Source: Flavobacteriaceae bacterium NBU2973
Lineage (GTDB): Bacteria; Bacteroidota; Bacteroidia; Flavobacteriales; Flavobacteriaceae
Assembly: GCA_026162565.1 (NCBI GenBank)
Contig: JAOEIQ010000006.1
Span: 124,001 to 188,000, forward strand
Direction of reading: 5' to 3'
Length of the DNA: 64,000 bases
A program made the position numbers and the translations under genes. Under the pieces are notes generated by a model, which saw only the letters and a list, made by a program, of their open reading frames with translations, did not search any database and was not told the DNA's origin. This document shows positions 1 through 7,487 of this stretch, one piece after another; position 1 is the stretch's first letter, and each line of letters begins with the position of its first letter.

Positions 1-1
1 A

Positions 2-430
2 GCCGTTGGCATCATAGCTGTGGAAGCAGCAGGAAAAGGCATAGATTCTGGTGAAAGCGCTGCAACTTCTGTATTAGGAAAAGAAGGTATTATTCATGGT
101 TGTAAAACCTTATTAATGCAAACCAATGACGGACAAATCACTGAACCGTATTCTATTTCAGCAGGTTTAGATTATCCAGGTGTTGGACCATTACATTCTC
201 ACTTATATAAATCTGGACGTGGAGAGTTTTATTCTGCTACTGATGATGAAGCGATGACCGCTGGATTAGAATTAGCACAATTAGAAGGCATCATTCCAGC
301 TATTGAAACCAGTCATGCCTTGGCTATTTTTAGTCATAAAACCTTTAAACCAAATGATGTTGTCGTGATTAGTTTATCTGGTCGTGGTGATAAAGATTTA
401 CAGAATTATATTGATTATTTTAAATTATAA
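2..430 (+). CDS. trpB: Tryptophan synthase beta subunit, C-terminal part (5' end outside window)
   Basis: The open frame runs in from the left edge, so only about the last 142 residues are present; the GTG at 20 is an internal valine, not a start. The visible part has the TrpB C-terminal signature: HGCKTLLMQ, then EPYSISAGLDYPGVGP, HSHL, and the terminal LSGRGDKD that closes the PLP phosphate site region. TrpB condenses indole with L-serine to give tryptophan. trpA follows 85 bp downstream, so this is the distal end of a trp biosynthetic operon. Identification is secure; the N-terminal half, including the PLP lysine, cannot be checked. Confidence 0.95.
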   Translation, partial: AVGIIAVEAAGKGIDSGESAATSVLGKEGIIHGCKTLLMQTNDGQITEPYSISAGLDYPGVGPLHSHLYKSGRGEFYSATDDEAMTAGLELAQLEGIIPAIETSHALAIFSHKTFKPNDVVVISLSGRGDKDLQNYIDYFKL

Positions 431-432
431 AA

Positions 433-514
433 AAGAACCAAGAATAAAGAGACAAGAAACAAGACTTGCATACGCCATCTATTGTCTTTTCTCTCTTTTC
501 TATTTTCTAAATTA
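433..514. repeat. Purine/pyrimidine-biased imperfect inverted repeat between trpB and trpA
   Basis: The spacer between trpB stop and trpA ATG has a purine-rich left arm (AAGAATAAAGAGACAAG) and a pyrimidine-rich right arm (TTGTCTTTTCTCTCTTTT) that fold back imperfectly. A spacer of the same design and length lies at 52003-52079, also wedged exactly between a stop codon and an ATG. This looks like a dispersed intergenic hairpin element of flavobacteria rather than a terminator, as it sits inside an operon. Confidence 0.5.
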
Positions 515-515
515 G

Positions 516-1277
516 ATGAACAGAATAAACCAAAAATTACAAGAAGACAAAAAGCTTCTTTCTATATACTTTACAGCAGGTTATCCAAATCTAGATGATA
601 CAGCATCAATAATTCAAGACCTTGAAAAATCAGGTGTTGACATGATAGAAATTGGCTTACCGTTTAGCGACCCATTAGCTGATGGTCCAACCATACAAGC
701 TAGTTCGACAACTGCGCTTAAAAATGGCATGACTACTGAAAAGTTATTTGAACAGATAAAAGATATCCGTAAATCGGTTTCTATTCCGTTAATAATTATG
801 GGATACTTTAATCCTGTTTTACAATATGGTGTAGAAGACTTTTGTAAAAAGTGTCAAGAGATAGGTATAGACGGCCTAATACTACCTGACTTACCTGTTA
901 ATGTTTATGCAGAAGAGTACAAAGCTATTTTTGAGAAATATGGTTTAATTAATGTGTTTTTAATCACACCGCAAACATCTGATGAACGTATTCGTTATAT
1001 TGATTCCGTTTCAGATGGATTTATTTATATGGTAAGTTCTACAAGTACCACAGGTGCTAAATCAGGTTTTGGGCTTGAGCAATCAGATTACTTTAAACGT
1101 ATTGCTACAATGAACCTCAACAACCCACAAATTGTGGGTTTTGGAATATCCAATAACGAAACATTTACACAAGCAACTCAATATGCCAAAGGTGCTATTA
1201 TTGGTAGCGCCTTTATTAAGCATTTAACTAATGAAGGTATTGACAGATTAGACAGATTTGTGAATGAAATTATTTAA
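516..1277 (+). CDS. trpA: Tryptophan synthase alpha subunit
   Basis: A 253-residue TIM-barrel protein that splits indole-3-glycerol phosphate into indole and glyceraldehyde 3-phosphate and channels indole to TrpB. The catalytic region is visible near residues 45-60 as MIEIGLPFSDPLADGP, with the catalytic Glu and Asp; the phosphate-binding end YMVSSTSTTGAKSG (about 170-183) and VGFGIS (about 209-214) are present. Length is normal for the family (about 255-270). It follows trpB in the usual trpBA order. ATG at 516 is the only sensible start. Confidence 0.97.
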   Translation: MNRINQKLQEDKKLLSIYFTAGYPNLDDTASIIQDLEKSGVDMIEIGLPFSDPLADGPTIQASSTTALKNGMTTEKLFEQIKDIRKSVSIPLIIMGYFNPVLQYGVEDFCKKCQEIGIDGLILPDLPVNVYAEEYKAIFEKYGLINVFLITPQTSDERIRYIDSVSDGFIYMVSSTSTTGAKSGFGLEQSDYFKRIATMNLNNPQIVGFGISNNETFTQATQYAKGAIIGSAFIKHLTNEGIDRLDRFVNEII

Positions 1278-1302
1278 GTATCTTTAATTTTAAATAATTA
1301 AA

Positions 1303-1740
1303 TTGAATTCAATAAGAGATATACATTCGGATTTTCAATATTACCTAAAATATAAAGATCAAAAAATAATAGATTTATATTTTGGTTTAAGAGAGTTTAT
1401 ATTAGCAATTTATCCAGAGAGCACAGAACTTTTATACCATACACATGCCTTAACGTCGGTATATTCTGCTTCAGAAAAATTAGGAGATGCCTTTTGTATG
1501 ATTCCTATTTATACTAACCATCTAAATTTAGGTTTTAACAAAGGAGCTATTTTGAACGATCAACATAGTCTACTCAAAGGAACTGGGAAATTAATTCGTC
1601 ATATACCTATTGTAAAACCTGAAGATTATAATGATAAAAGAATATCAGACCTAATTAAAAACGCTTTAGAAATAGCAATAAGTGATATGAAATCGCAACC
1701 CAAAACAAATGGGTTAACTATTTCTAGAATTAAAATCTAG
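1303..1740 (+). CDS. DUF1801 domain-containing protein
   Basis: A 145-residue cytosolic protein that resembles the DUF1801 (YdhG-like) fold. Supporting segments are [27 protein letters not shown] and, further on, [10 protein letters not shown] followed by [12 protein letters not shown], the usual core of this family. Function is not established; relatives have been linked to iron chaperone-like folds, but nothing here shows metal binding. The frame opens with TTG at 1303, directly after an in-frame TAA at 1291; no ATG is available. It starts 25 bp after trpA and may be read through from the trp operon. Its stop is shared with the convergent next gene in the tetranucleotide CTAG. Confidence 0.75.
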   Translation: MNSIRDIHSDFQYYLKYKDQKIIDLYFGLREFILAIYPESTELLYHTHALTSVYSASEKLGDAFCMIPIYTNHLNLGFNKGAILNDQHSLLKGTGKLIRHIPIVKPEDYNDKRISDLIKNALEIAISDMKSQPKTNGLTISRIKI

Positions 1741-1964
1741 CTATTTTTAGCTTTAAGCATTTTAAGATAAAAGTCTTCAACCTTTTTTCTAGCCCAAGGC
1801 GTTCGCCTTAAAAATTTCAAACTAGACTTGATAGAAGGATCATGATTAAAACATCGTATTTTAATATTATAGCCTAAATATACCCAACCATAATGCTCTA
1901 CAAGTTCATTAATTATTTGTTTGAGTTTTACACCATGTAACGGATTATTTGGTTGTGTTTGCAT
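1737..1964 (-). CDS. VF530-type small DNA-binding protein (DUF2132)
   Basis: A 75-residue protein matching the VF530/DUF2132 family: [20 protein letters not shown] at residues 8-27, then [27 protein letters not shown]. The family is a small helical protein first characterised from Vibrio fischeri and reported to bind double-stranded DNA; the cellular role is unclear. It overlaps the convergent DUF1801 gene by four bases (CTAG holds both stop codons). No disruption is visible. Confidence in the family is good, in function low. Confidence 0.8.
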   Translation of the reverse strand: MQTQPNNPLHGVKLKQIINELVEHYGWVYLGYNIKIRCFNHDPSIKSSLKFLRRTPWARKKVEDFYLKMLKAKNS

Positions 1965-1997
1965 TAAATTACTGGCGTATTATACTTAAATATTGAC

Positions 1998-2651
1998 TTA
2001 AAAAAACTCGCGATACTGCATGACCCTAAAATCAAATGTATTAAAATTTGGGTTTTTAGCCTTTAGTTGTTTATATAAAGGCATACTACCAATAGATATA
2101 TTTGCGGCTCCGGATCCTGAAGTAAGAGATACGGTTTTTATAACTCTATCATCTAAAGTAAATTGATGAATTCTAGGCACGTCTTTAGAAACCAACTCTA
2201 GTTTTATATTATAATCTTTTATATGTTTTCTAAAAAAATATTCTGGGCCATTTTTACTATTCCCTCCTGTAAATAAAAGTGTATGAATTTTTGGATACTT
2301 TTTTAAATAGCAAATAACATCTCGAAGCTTAATATTTTGCATTCCCAAATCTGAAGCATCCATTTTTTCACGTTCTGCACTTTCCACAATATCACAAACT
2401 CCAATTTTATGTTTTATTAAATAACGTTTCCGTTCTTCAACAGCTTCTTGTGAGTTATCATATCGTAAATTAAGATTATGAATCACATCTATTTTTTTCC
2501 AAAGGGAATTGTAGTAACTGCCATAACAAAAATCTACATCGTTTTCTAAAAGCTCACCTGTTGAAAAACGCGGAGGAGGTAATGTGCCAACAATTAATTT
2601 TGCGGTATTATCCTTAATAAAAGGTGGATAAGGATGTTTATGGTGAAACAC
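1998..2651 (-). CDS. Uracil-DNA glycosylase superfamily-like protein
   Basis: The protein from the chosen start is 217 residues and begins VFHHKHPYPPF, followed by KLIVGTLPPPRFSTGE, which resembles the strand-loop region of UDG-like folds where the catalytic loop sits, and FCYGSYYNSLWKKID. A later segment (LFTGGNSKNGPEYFF) may form the second half of the fold. The frame can be extended to an ATG at 2738, but the added 29 residues would form a hydrophobic helix foreign to this family, so I prefer the GTG at 2651. Exact substrate (uracil, hypoxanthine or other) cannot be told. A DNA-repair role is inferred from fold resemblance only. Confidence 0.6.
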   Translation of the reverse strand: MFHHKHPYPPFIKDNTAKLIVGTLPPPRFSTGELLENDVDFCYGSYYNSLWKKIDVIHNLNLRYDNSQEAVEERKRYLIKHKIGVCDIVESAEREKMDASDLGMQNIKLRDVICYLKKYPKIHTLLFTGGNSKNGPEYFFRKHIKDYNIKLELVSKDVPRIHQFTLDDRVIKTVSLTSGSGAANISIGSMPLYKQLKAKNPNFNTFDFRVMQYREFF

Positions 2652-2806
2652 GATCTTTGAGTTTGCTCTCAAATTTATTACTTTCAGATAACTAATAACT
2701 ATATATCCAATAAATATTATGGGAAATGGAGCTAACAAATCTAAATGAAAAAATTAGCAAAGAAGCAAAGATTAAGACGAGCTAAAAAAGGCTAGTAACA
2801 TAAATT

Positions 2807-2833
2807 AAAAAGCGAGATAATCTCGACTTTTTT
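2807..2833 (-). terminator. Intrinsic terminator of yaaA
   Basis: Read on the minus strand, the sequence forms AAAAAAGTCGAGA-TTA-TCTCGCTTTTT, a stem with one mismatch followed by T residues. It starts at the yaaA stop codon and lies in the correct orientation to end that transcript. Confidence 0.7.
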
Positions 2834-3590
2834 ATCTGGCAAACACTAACTCTTTGTCTGAAGATAGTTCCTCACTAAAACCATAACCCTCATAATTAAA
2901 GCCTTTAACATCATCAATACTATTGGCATTTGTCTCAACAATGTATTTAGTCATATAACCTCTGGCTAATTTCGCAAAAGTCATAATGGTTTTATATTCT
3001 CCGTTTTTAAAATCTTTAAAATTAGCTGTTATTACTGGAACCTTTAGAGCCTTTGTATCAATTGCTTTAAAATATTCGTTACTAGCAAGATTTAAAAACA
3101 GCTCATTATCGTCAAGCTCTTCATTTAAGGTTTGCGTTATTTTTTTTCTCCAGAATTCATACAAATTTTTATTCTTACCTACTGGAAATTTCGTTCCCAT
3201 TTCTAAACGATAAGGCTGAATTAAATCCATTGGTTTTAACAAACCATATAATCCAGAAATTATTCGAACACTTTCTTGTAGCTTATCTAATGTATTAGTT
3301 GGTAAATTGTAAACATCTAGTCCACGATACACATCTCCACTAAAAGCATATACTGCTTGTCTGGCATTCTCTTTTGTAAACGGTAATTGCCATGTTTGAT
3401 TTCTTTCATAATTAAGTTGCCCTAAATTATCTGAAATATTCATGAGCTTTGATAAACTTTTAGCAGATTTTTTCTTGAGTAATTTATTAAGGCGCTCAGC
3501 TTCACTTAAAAAACAAGCTTCCGTAATGGTATTTGTAGGAACTTTAGTTTCGTAGTTTAGCGATTTTGCTGGTGATAGTACTAGTTTCAT
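2832..3590 (-). CDS. yaaA: Peroxide stress protein YaaA (UPF0246/DUF328)
   Basis: A 252-residue cytosolic protein with the family hallmarks: MKLVLSPAKSLNYE at the N-terminus, AVYAFSGDVYRGLD (about 92-105), ISGLYGLLKPMDLIQPYRLEMG (about 110-131) and a C-terminal AKLARGYMTKYIVE. In E. coli YaaA limits free iron during hydrogen peroxide stress and binds DNA; the same role is inferred. Length is typical (about 250-258). Monocistronic by appearance, with its own terminator. Upstream 185 bp to rluD hold no gene. Confidence 0.93.
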   Translation of the reverse strand: MKLVLSPAKSLNYETKVPTNTITEACFLSEAERLNKLLKKKSAKSLSKLMNISDNLGQLNYERNQTWQLPFTKENARQAVYAFSGDVYRGLDVYNLPTNTLDKLQESVRIISGLYGLLKPMDLIQPYRLEMGTKFPVGKNKNLYEFWRKKITQTLNEELDDNELFLNLASNEYFKAIDTKALKVPVITANFKDFKNGEYKTIMTFAKLARGYMTKYIVETNANSIDDVKGFNYEGYGFSEELSSDKELVFAR

Positions 3591-3775
3591 AGGTATTACC
3601 CAGAAAATTGGGTGTCTAATTAAAGGTTAAACAAAGTTTATACAGTAAAAATACGATGTAATTGAAAGAGATTCAAATATTGATTAGAACTTATTATTAT
3701 AGTTGTATAACTAATGCCAATACAAATCTGAATAACCTCTTTAGTAACTGATTAGATTCCCGTTTTCAAAGGAAT

Positions 3776-4801
3776 TTAATTTTGATGCTTGGCATAGTTT
3801 CGCCATTTTTCAATGCAAAGTGATAAATCTTCTGGAGTTTCTGAAGTAAATCGCATGAACTCTCCTGTTCTAGGATGTTCAAATCCTAATGTTTTTGCAT
3901 GTAATGCTTGTCTTGGCAGCACCTTAAAACAATTTTCAACAAATTGCTTGTATTTAGAAAACGTTGTTCCTTTTAATATTTTTTCGCCTCCATAACGTTC
4001 ATCATTAAAAAGTGTATGTCCAATATGCTTCATGTGTACTCGTATCTGATGAGTACGTCCTGTTTCTAATTTACAACAGACTAAAGTTACATATCCAAAA
4101 CGCTCAATAACTTTATAGTGAGTTATAGCAGGTTTCCCATTATCTACTTCTTCATCTAAAAATACCGTGTTTTGCAAACGGTTTTTTGGATGACGGCCAA
4201 TATTACCTTCTATACTTCCTTCATCATCTTCTACATTTCCCCATACTAAAGCTATATACTCTCGCTCACTAGTTTTTTTAGCAAATTGATTAGAGAGATG
4301 AGCCATAGCCTCTTCAGTTTTTGCTATCACTAATAATCCACTAGTATCTTTATCTATTCTGTGTACTAAACCAGGGCGATTGCTTGAGTTATTTGGTAAA
4401 TTATCAAAATGATAAATAAGGGCATTTATAAGTGTTCCTGAATAATTACCATGACCAGGATGCACAACCATTCCAGCAGGTTTATTAACTACAATAACAT
4501 CATTATCTTGATACACGATATCTAAAGGAATGTCTTCACCTACTAATAATTGCTCGTAGGTTGGATGTTCGAAAAATACCTTAACAACATCGCCTGCTTT
4601 TACCTTATAACTTGCTTTTACAGCAATATTGTTTACATAAATATTACCATCTTTAGCTGCTACTTGAATCTTGTTACGAGTAGCATTTTCAATAAAATTC
4701 ATTAAAAATTTATCGACGCGCAAAGATTGTTGACCTTTATCTGCAGTAAAAGAATAATGTTCGTGAAGATTTTCTTGCCTCTGTTCAGGAAATTGTGCCA
4801 T
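3776..4801 (-). CDS. rluD: RluA-family 23S rRNA pseudouridine synthase (RluD-like)
   Basis: A 341-residue protein with an N-terminal S4 RNA-binding domain (LRVDKFLMNFIENATRNKIQ and DVVKVFFE, about residues 25-90) and a pseudouridine synthase domain containing the catalytic-Asp motif GLVHRIDKDTSGLLVIAK near residue 145 and ETGRTHQIRVHMKHIGHTL near 245. It isomerises uridines in 23S rRNA, most likely the helix 69 positions, but RluC or RluD specificity cannot be read from sequence alone. Transcribed 9 bp after the PASTA gene, in an arrangement common in Bacteroidetes. Confidence 0.9.
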   Translation of the reverse strand: MAQFPEQRQENLHEHYSFTADKGQQSLRVDKFLMNFIENATRNKIQVAAKDGNIYVNNIAVKASYKVKAGDVVKVFFEHPTYEQLLVGEDIPLDIVYQDNDVIVVNKPAGMVVHPGHGNYSGTLINALIYHFDNLPNNSSNRPGLVHRIDKDTSGLLVIAKTEEAMAHLSNQFAKKTSEREYIALVWGNVEDDEGSIEGNIGRHPKNRLQNTVFLDEEVDNGKPAITHYKVIERFGYVTLVCCKLETGRTHQIRVHMKHIGHTLFNDERYGGEKILKGTTFSKYKQFVENCFKVLPRQALHAKTLGFEHPRTGEFMRFTSETPEDLSLCIEKWRNYAKHQN

Positions 4802-4810
4802 AAAACTAGT

Positions 4811-5359
4811 TTAATTTCCGTTTCCTAAAACTAAATCTATTTTAGTAGTTTTAGGCAGCATCATTCCAGGAGAAATAGTTTTACCGTCATAACTTATTTC
4901 TAAAACTTCATCTTTAGCAATATGGTCTTTATAAGTAATTTCACCAATAACAAAACCAAGCGCTTCTAATGTAGGCTTTGCTTGCCTGTACGTTTTTTCA
5001 ATAATGTCTGGCACAGCTACTTTTCTGTAACCAGAAGGATTTAACGTAAGATAAATTTTTCTATTTTCCTTTACTTGACTTCCAGCTATAGGATTTTGAT
5101 CTATTACAGAATATTTTGGATAGTTAGGATTATAATTAGCCGAGTCTTGAACAACCATAACTAAGTCTTTATCATCTAGTTCAATTTCAACTACATCTAA
5201 AGTCTTACCTTTTAATACTGGAACTTCAACAAACTCACCATGATTTGTGGTAATCTTTAACCATTTCAATACTAAAAACACTAATATTAAAACTGCAACA
5301 ATAGCAATAGCTAACTGCTTAAAAAACTCTTTGCTAGTTAAAAATTTTACAATACTCAT
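4811..5359 (-). CDS. Membrane-anchored PASTA-domain protein
   Basis: A 182-residue protein with a short cytoplasmic N-terminus, one transmembrane helix (about residues 14-31, LAIAIVAVLILVFLVLKW) and three PASTA-like repeats (VEVPVLKGKTLDVVE, VIDQNPIAGSQVKENR, AVPDIIEKTYRQAKPTLEALGF). PASTA domains elsewhere bind muropeptides, but there is no kinase or penicillin-binding domain attached here, so the job is unknown. It is divergent from ddl, a peptidoglycan precursor gene, and upstream of rluD. Confidence 0.85.
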   Translation of the reverse strand: MSIVKFLTSKEFFKQLAIAIVAVLILVFLVLKWLKITTNHGEFVEVPVLKGKTLDVVEIELDDKDLVMVVQDSANYNPNYPKYSVIDQNPIAGSQVKENRKIYLTLNPSGYRKVAVPDIIEKTYRQAKPTLEALGFVIGEITYKDHIAKDEVLEISYDGKTISPGMMLPKTTKIDLVLGNGN

Positions 5360-5379
5360 ACTACTGGTTTATTTAATGG

Positions 5380-5387
5380 CAAATATA
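5380..5387 (-). promoter_or_regulatory. Bacteroidetes -7 element (TATATTTG) for the PASTA-rluD operon
   Basis: TATATTTG on the minus strand fits the TAnnTTTG consensus of the Bacteroidetes primary sigma factor and lies about 21 bases before the PASTA gene ATG. No clear -33 element was assigned. Confidence 0.5.
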
Positions 5388-5426
5388 TAAAAACCGAAAG
5401 GTTTTTCGTTTTCTAATTTATAATGA

Positions 5427-5434
5427 TACTTTTG
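5427..5434 (+). promoter_or_regulatory. Bacteroidetes -7 element (TACTTTTG) upstream of ddl
   Basis: TACTTTTG matches TAnnTTTG and sits about 96 bases before the preferred ddl ATG, in the divergent intergenic region shared with the PASTA gene. The 5' leader would be long and AT-rich. Confidence 0.4.
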
Positions 5435-5529
5435 AATAACTAATTTTAAATACGTTTTATTATTAGTTGTAGATTTTTATAATTATAAATTAATTAAAAA
5501 AGATTCTCTTTTTCAAGAGTGTGCTACGC

Positions 5530-6504
5530 ATGAAAAAAAACATAGCCATAATTATGGGAGGATATTCTAGCGAATATCAAATTTCTTTAAAGAGTGGGAA
5601 TGTCGTATACGAAACTTTAGACTCCAAAAAATACAACGTCTATCGCATTCATATTTTTAAAGATAAATGGGTTTATGTTGATGATACTAATTTAGAATAC
5701 CCAATAGACAAGAATGATTTTTCTGTAACAGTTTCAGAAACTAAAATCACTTTCGATTGTGTATTTAATGCTATTCATGGTTCTCCAGGAGAAGATGGTT
5801 ATATGCAAGCCTATTTTAAAATGCTCAACATGCCTCATACAAGTTGTGGTATGTATCAAGCTAGCTTAACGTTTAATAAGCGAGATTGTTTGAGTGTTTT
5901 AAAACCCTACGGAGTTAAAACAGCAAAAAGTTATTATGTAAATTTTGGCGACCAAATAGATGAAGATGCGATTGTAAATGCCGTTGGTTTGCCTTGTTTT
6001 GTTAAAGCAAATAAAGCTGGTAGTAGCTTTGGTGTGTCGAAAGTATATAAAAAAGAAGAGCTTCAAAATGCTATAGATGTAGCATTTGCTGAAGACGATG
6101 AGATTATTATAGAAGAATACCTTGATGGCACAGAAGTGTCAATTGGAGTCATCTCTTACAAAGGAAAAACAACAGCCTTACCAATTACAGAAATTGTTAG
6201 TGAGAATGATTTTTTTGATTACCAAGCAAAATACGAAGGCAAGTCTCAAGAAATAACACCAGCAAGAATATCTGAAGAATTAGCAGAAAAAACGAGAACT
6301 ATTGCAAAGCGTGTTTACGATATTTTAAAAATGACTGGTTTCTCAAGAAGCGAATATATTTTTAAAAACAACGAACCTCATCTTTTAGAAATAAATACGG
6401 TTCCAGGACTAACTAAAGAAAGTATTTTACCACAACAAGCAGCAGAGGCTGGAATTAGTCTTTCAGATTTGTTTGATAATGCTATTGAAGAAGCGTTATC
6501 TTGA
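5530..6504 (+). CDS. ddl: D-alanine--D-alanine ligase
   Basis: From ATG 5530 the 324-residue protein begins MKKNIAIIMGGYSSEYQ, the standard Ddl N-terminus; a GTG three codons upstream is ignored. ATP-grasp features are present: NAIHGSPGEDG, PCFVKANKAGSSFGVSKV, EEYLDGTEVSIGV and the C-terminal metal and substrate site LEINTVPGLTKES. It ligates two D-alanines for peptidoglycan precursor synthesis in the cytosol. It faces away from a PASTA protein that may bind the finished wall. Confidence 0.96.
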   Translation: MKKNIAIIMGGYSSEYQISLKSGNVVYETLDSKKYNVYRIHIFKDKWVYVDDTNLEYPIDKNDFSVTVSETKITFDCVFNAIHGSPGEDGYMQAYFKMLNMPHTSCGMYQASLTFNKRDCLSVLKPYGVKTAKSYYVNFGDQIDEDAIVNAVGLPCFVKANKAGSSFGVSKVYKKEELQNAIDVAFAEDDEIIIEEYLDGTEVSIGVISYKGKTTALPITEIVSENDFFDYQAKYEGKSQEITPARISEELAEKTRTIAKRVYDILKMTGFSRSEYIFKNNEPHLLEINTVPGLTKESILPQQAAEAGISLSDLFDNAIEEALS

Positions 6505-6510
6505 TATTTT

Positions 6511-6908
6511 GAAACACGATTATTTGATACAAGACTATGAAAAGACATAATTTTAAAAAATTACAAATATGGCAAGAAGCTATTGAGTTAATTACAGAAA
6601 ATTATGAATTTACTAATACACTTCCTGATTATGAAAAGTTTGGTCTACGAAGTCAAATGAACCGTTGTTGTGTTTCTATAGCTTCAAATATATCTGAAGG
6701 AACAAGTAAAAGAAGCAACAAACATTTCATTAAATATTTAGAAGATAGTCTAGGATCTGCTTTCGAGTGGGAAACTCAACTTATCGTTTGTAAAAACCTA
6801 AACTTTATATCTGAAAACAAGTTTAATTATTTTGAAGAAAAAATACAGAAGTTACAACAAAAAACTTCTAACTTTATAAACAAAATCAGCGATTAATAGT
6901 CGTGCTTC
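6511..6908. repeat. Imperfect 14-bp inverted repeats bracketing the four-helix-bundle gene
   Basis: GAAACACGATTATT at 6511-6524 and AATAGTCGTGCTTC at 6895-6908 pair at 12 of 14 positions; both mismatches are transitions. The repeats enclose exactly the gene at 6537-6896, between ddl and coaD. This would fit a small transposed unit, although no target duplication was recognised. Confidence 0.45.
6537..6896 (+). CDS. Four-helix-bundle protein (S23/IVS-encoded family)
   Basis: A 119-residue all-helical protein with the family pattern NFKKLQIWQEAIELI at the N-terminus, then LRSQMNRCCVSIASNISEGTSK and FIKYLEDSLGSAFEWETQL. The family (also called 23S rRNA intervening-sequence protein) is found inside rRNA intervening sequences and scattered in genomes; no enzyme activity is known. 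Here it sits between ddl and coaD and is bracketed by inverted repeats, so it looks like a lodged mobile cargo gene rather than a functional partner of either neighbour. Confidence 0.88.
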   Translation: MKRHNFKKLQIWQEAIELITENYEFTNTLPDYEKFGLRSQMNRCCVSIASNISEGTSKRSNKHFIKYLEDSLGSAFEWETQLIVCKNLNFISENKFNYFEEKIQKLQQKTSNFINKISD

Positions 6909-6943
6909 ATGATTCAATTAAGAATCAAAAAAAATCAAAGCTT

Positions 6944-7399
6944 ATGAAACGAGCTATATTTCCAGGGTCGTTTGATCCAATAACTTTAGGTCACTACGAT
7001 ATTATTGAAAGAGGTGTCAAGCTTTTTGATGAAGTAATTGTTGCTATTGGTGTAAATGCTTCAAAAAAGTATATGTTTTCAATAGAAGAACGTATGAACT
7101 TTATAAAAGAAGCCTTTAAACACGAACCTAAAATTACAGTGGTTAGTTACAAAGGTCTGACAGTTGATTTTTGTAAAGAAAATAATGTAGAGTATATTCT
7201 ACGGGGCTTACGTAATCCTGCCGATTTTGAATTTGAAAAGGCCATTGCACATACTAATCGTGATTTGGCTCCAATTGAGACTGTTTTTTTATTGACTGCT
7301 GCAAAAACGTCGTATATAGCATCATCTATAGTTAGAGATGTTATTAGAAATAATGGTGATTACACAAAACTAGTACCGAAAAGTGTGAGAATTAAGTAG
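6944..7399 (+). CDS. coaD: Phosphopantetheine adenylyltransferase
   Basis: From ATG 6944 (MKRAIFPGSFDPITLGHYDII) the protein has 151 residues, the normal CoaD length; an upstream GTG at 6902 would add an unrelated tail. The nucleotidyltransferase T-x-GH motif is at about residues 15-18 and the second motif appears as SYIASSIVRDVIRNNGDYTKLVP. It makes dephospho-CoA from 4'-phosphopantetheine and ATP. Its TAG stop is the first three bases of a heptanucleotide tandem repeat. Confidence 0.95.
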   Translation: MKRAIFPGSFDPITLGHYDIIERGVKLFDEVIVAIGVNASKKYMFSIEERMNFIKEAFKHEPKITVVSYKGLTVDFCKENNVEYILRGLRNPADFEFEKAIAHTNRDLAPIETVFLLTAAKTSYIASSIVRDVIRNNGDYTKLVPKSVRIK

Positions 7400-7483
7400 A
7401 TGTTAGATGTTAGATGTTAGATGTTAGAATAAGTAAAAAAATAATCAAAATCTCTTATCTCTTATCTCTTATCTCTTATCTCT
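7397..7483. repeat. Two facing heptanucleotide tandem arrays (TAGATGT x4; TCTCTTA x4.7)
   Basis: Four perfect copies of TAGATGT run from 7397 to 7424 and start with the coaD stop codon. After a 26-base A-rich spacer, TCTCTTA is repeated four times plus TCTCT from 7451 to 7483, ending five bases before the sulP stop. One array is purine-rich and the other pyrimidine-rich, so they can pair partially as a long hairpin between the convergent genes. Perfect repeat units suggest recent slippage. Confidence 0.8.
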
Positions 7484-7487
7484 AAAA

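Noticed and set aside
1998-2738. Longer version of the UDG-like protein with an N-terminal hydrophobic helix
   Set aside because: The extension does not fit a soluble repair protein and the conserved part starts at the GTG at 2651.
2745-2795. A 16-codon basic peptide frame (MKKLAKKQRLRRAKKG) on the plus strand after an overlapping 9-codon frame
   Set aside because: Too short, no promoter or ribosome site, and it lies in the 5' region of a minus-strand gene; could be chance in A-rich DNA.
7397-7483. Possible CRISPR or microsatellite-like array
   Set aside because: Units of 7 bp without spacers; this is a simple tandem repeat, so I list it only as such.
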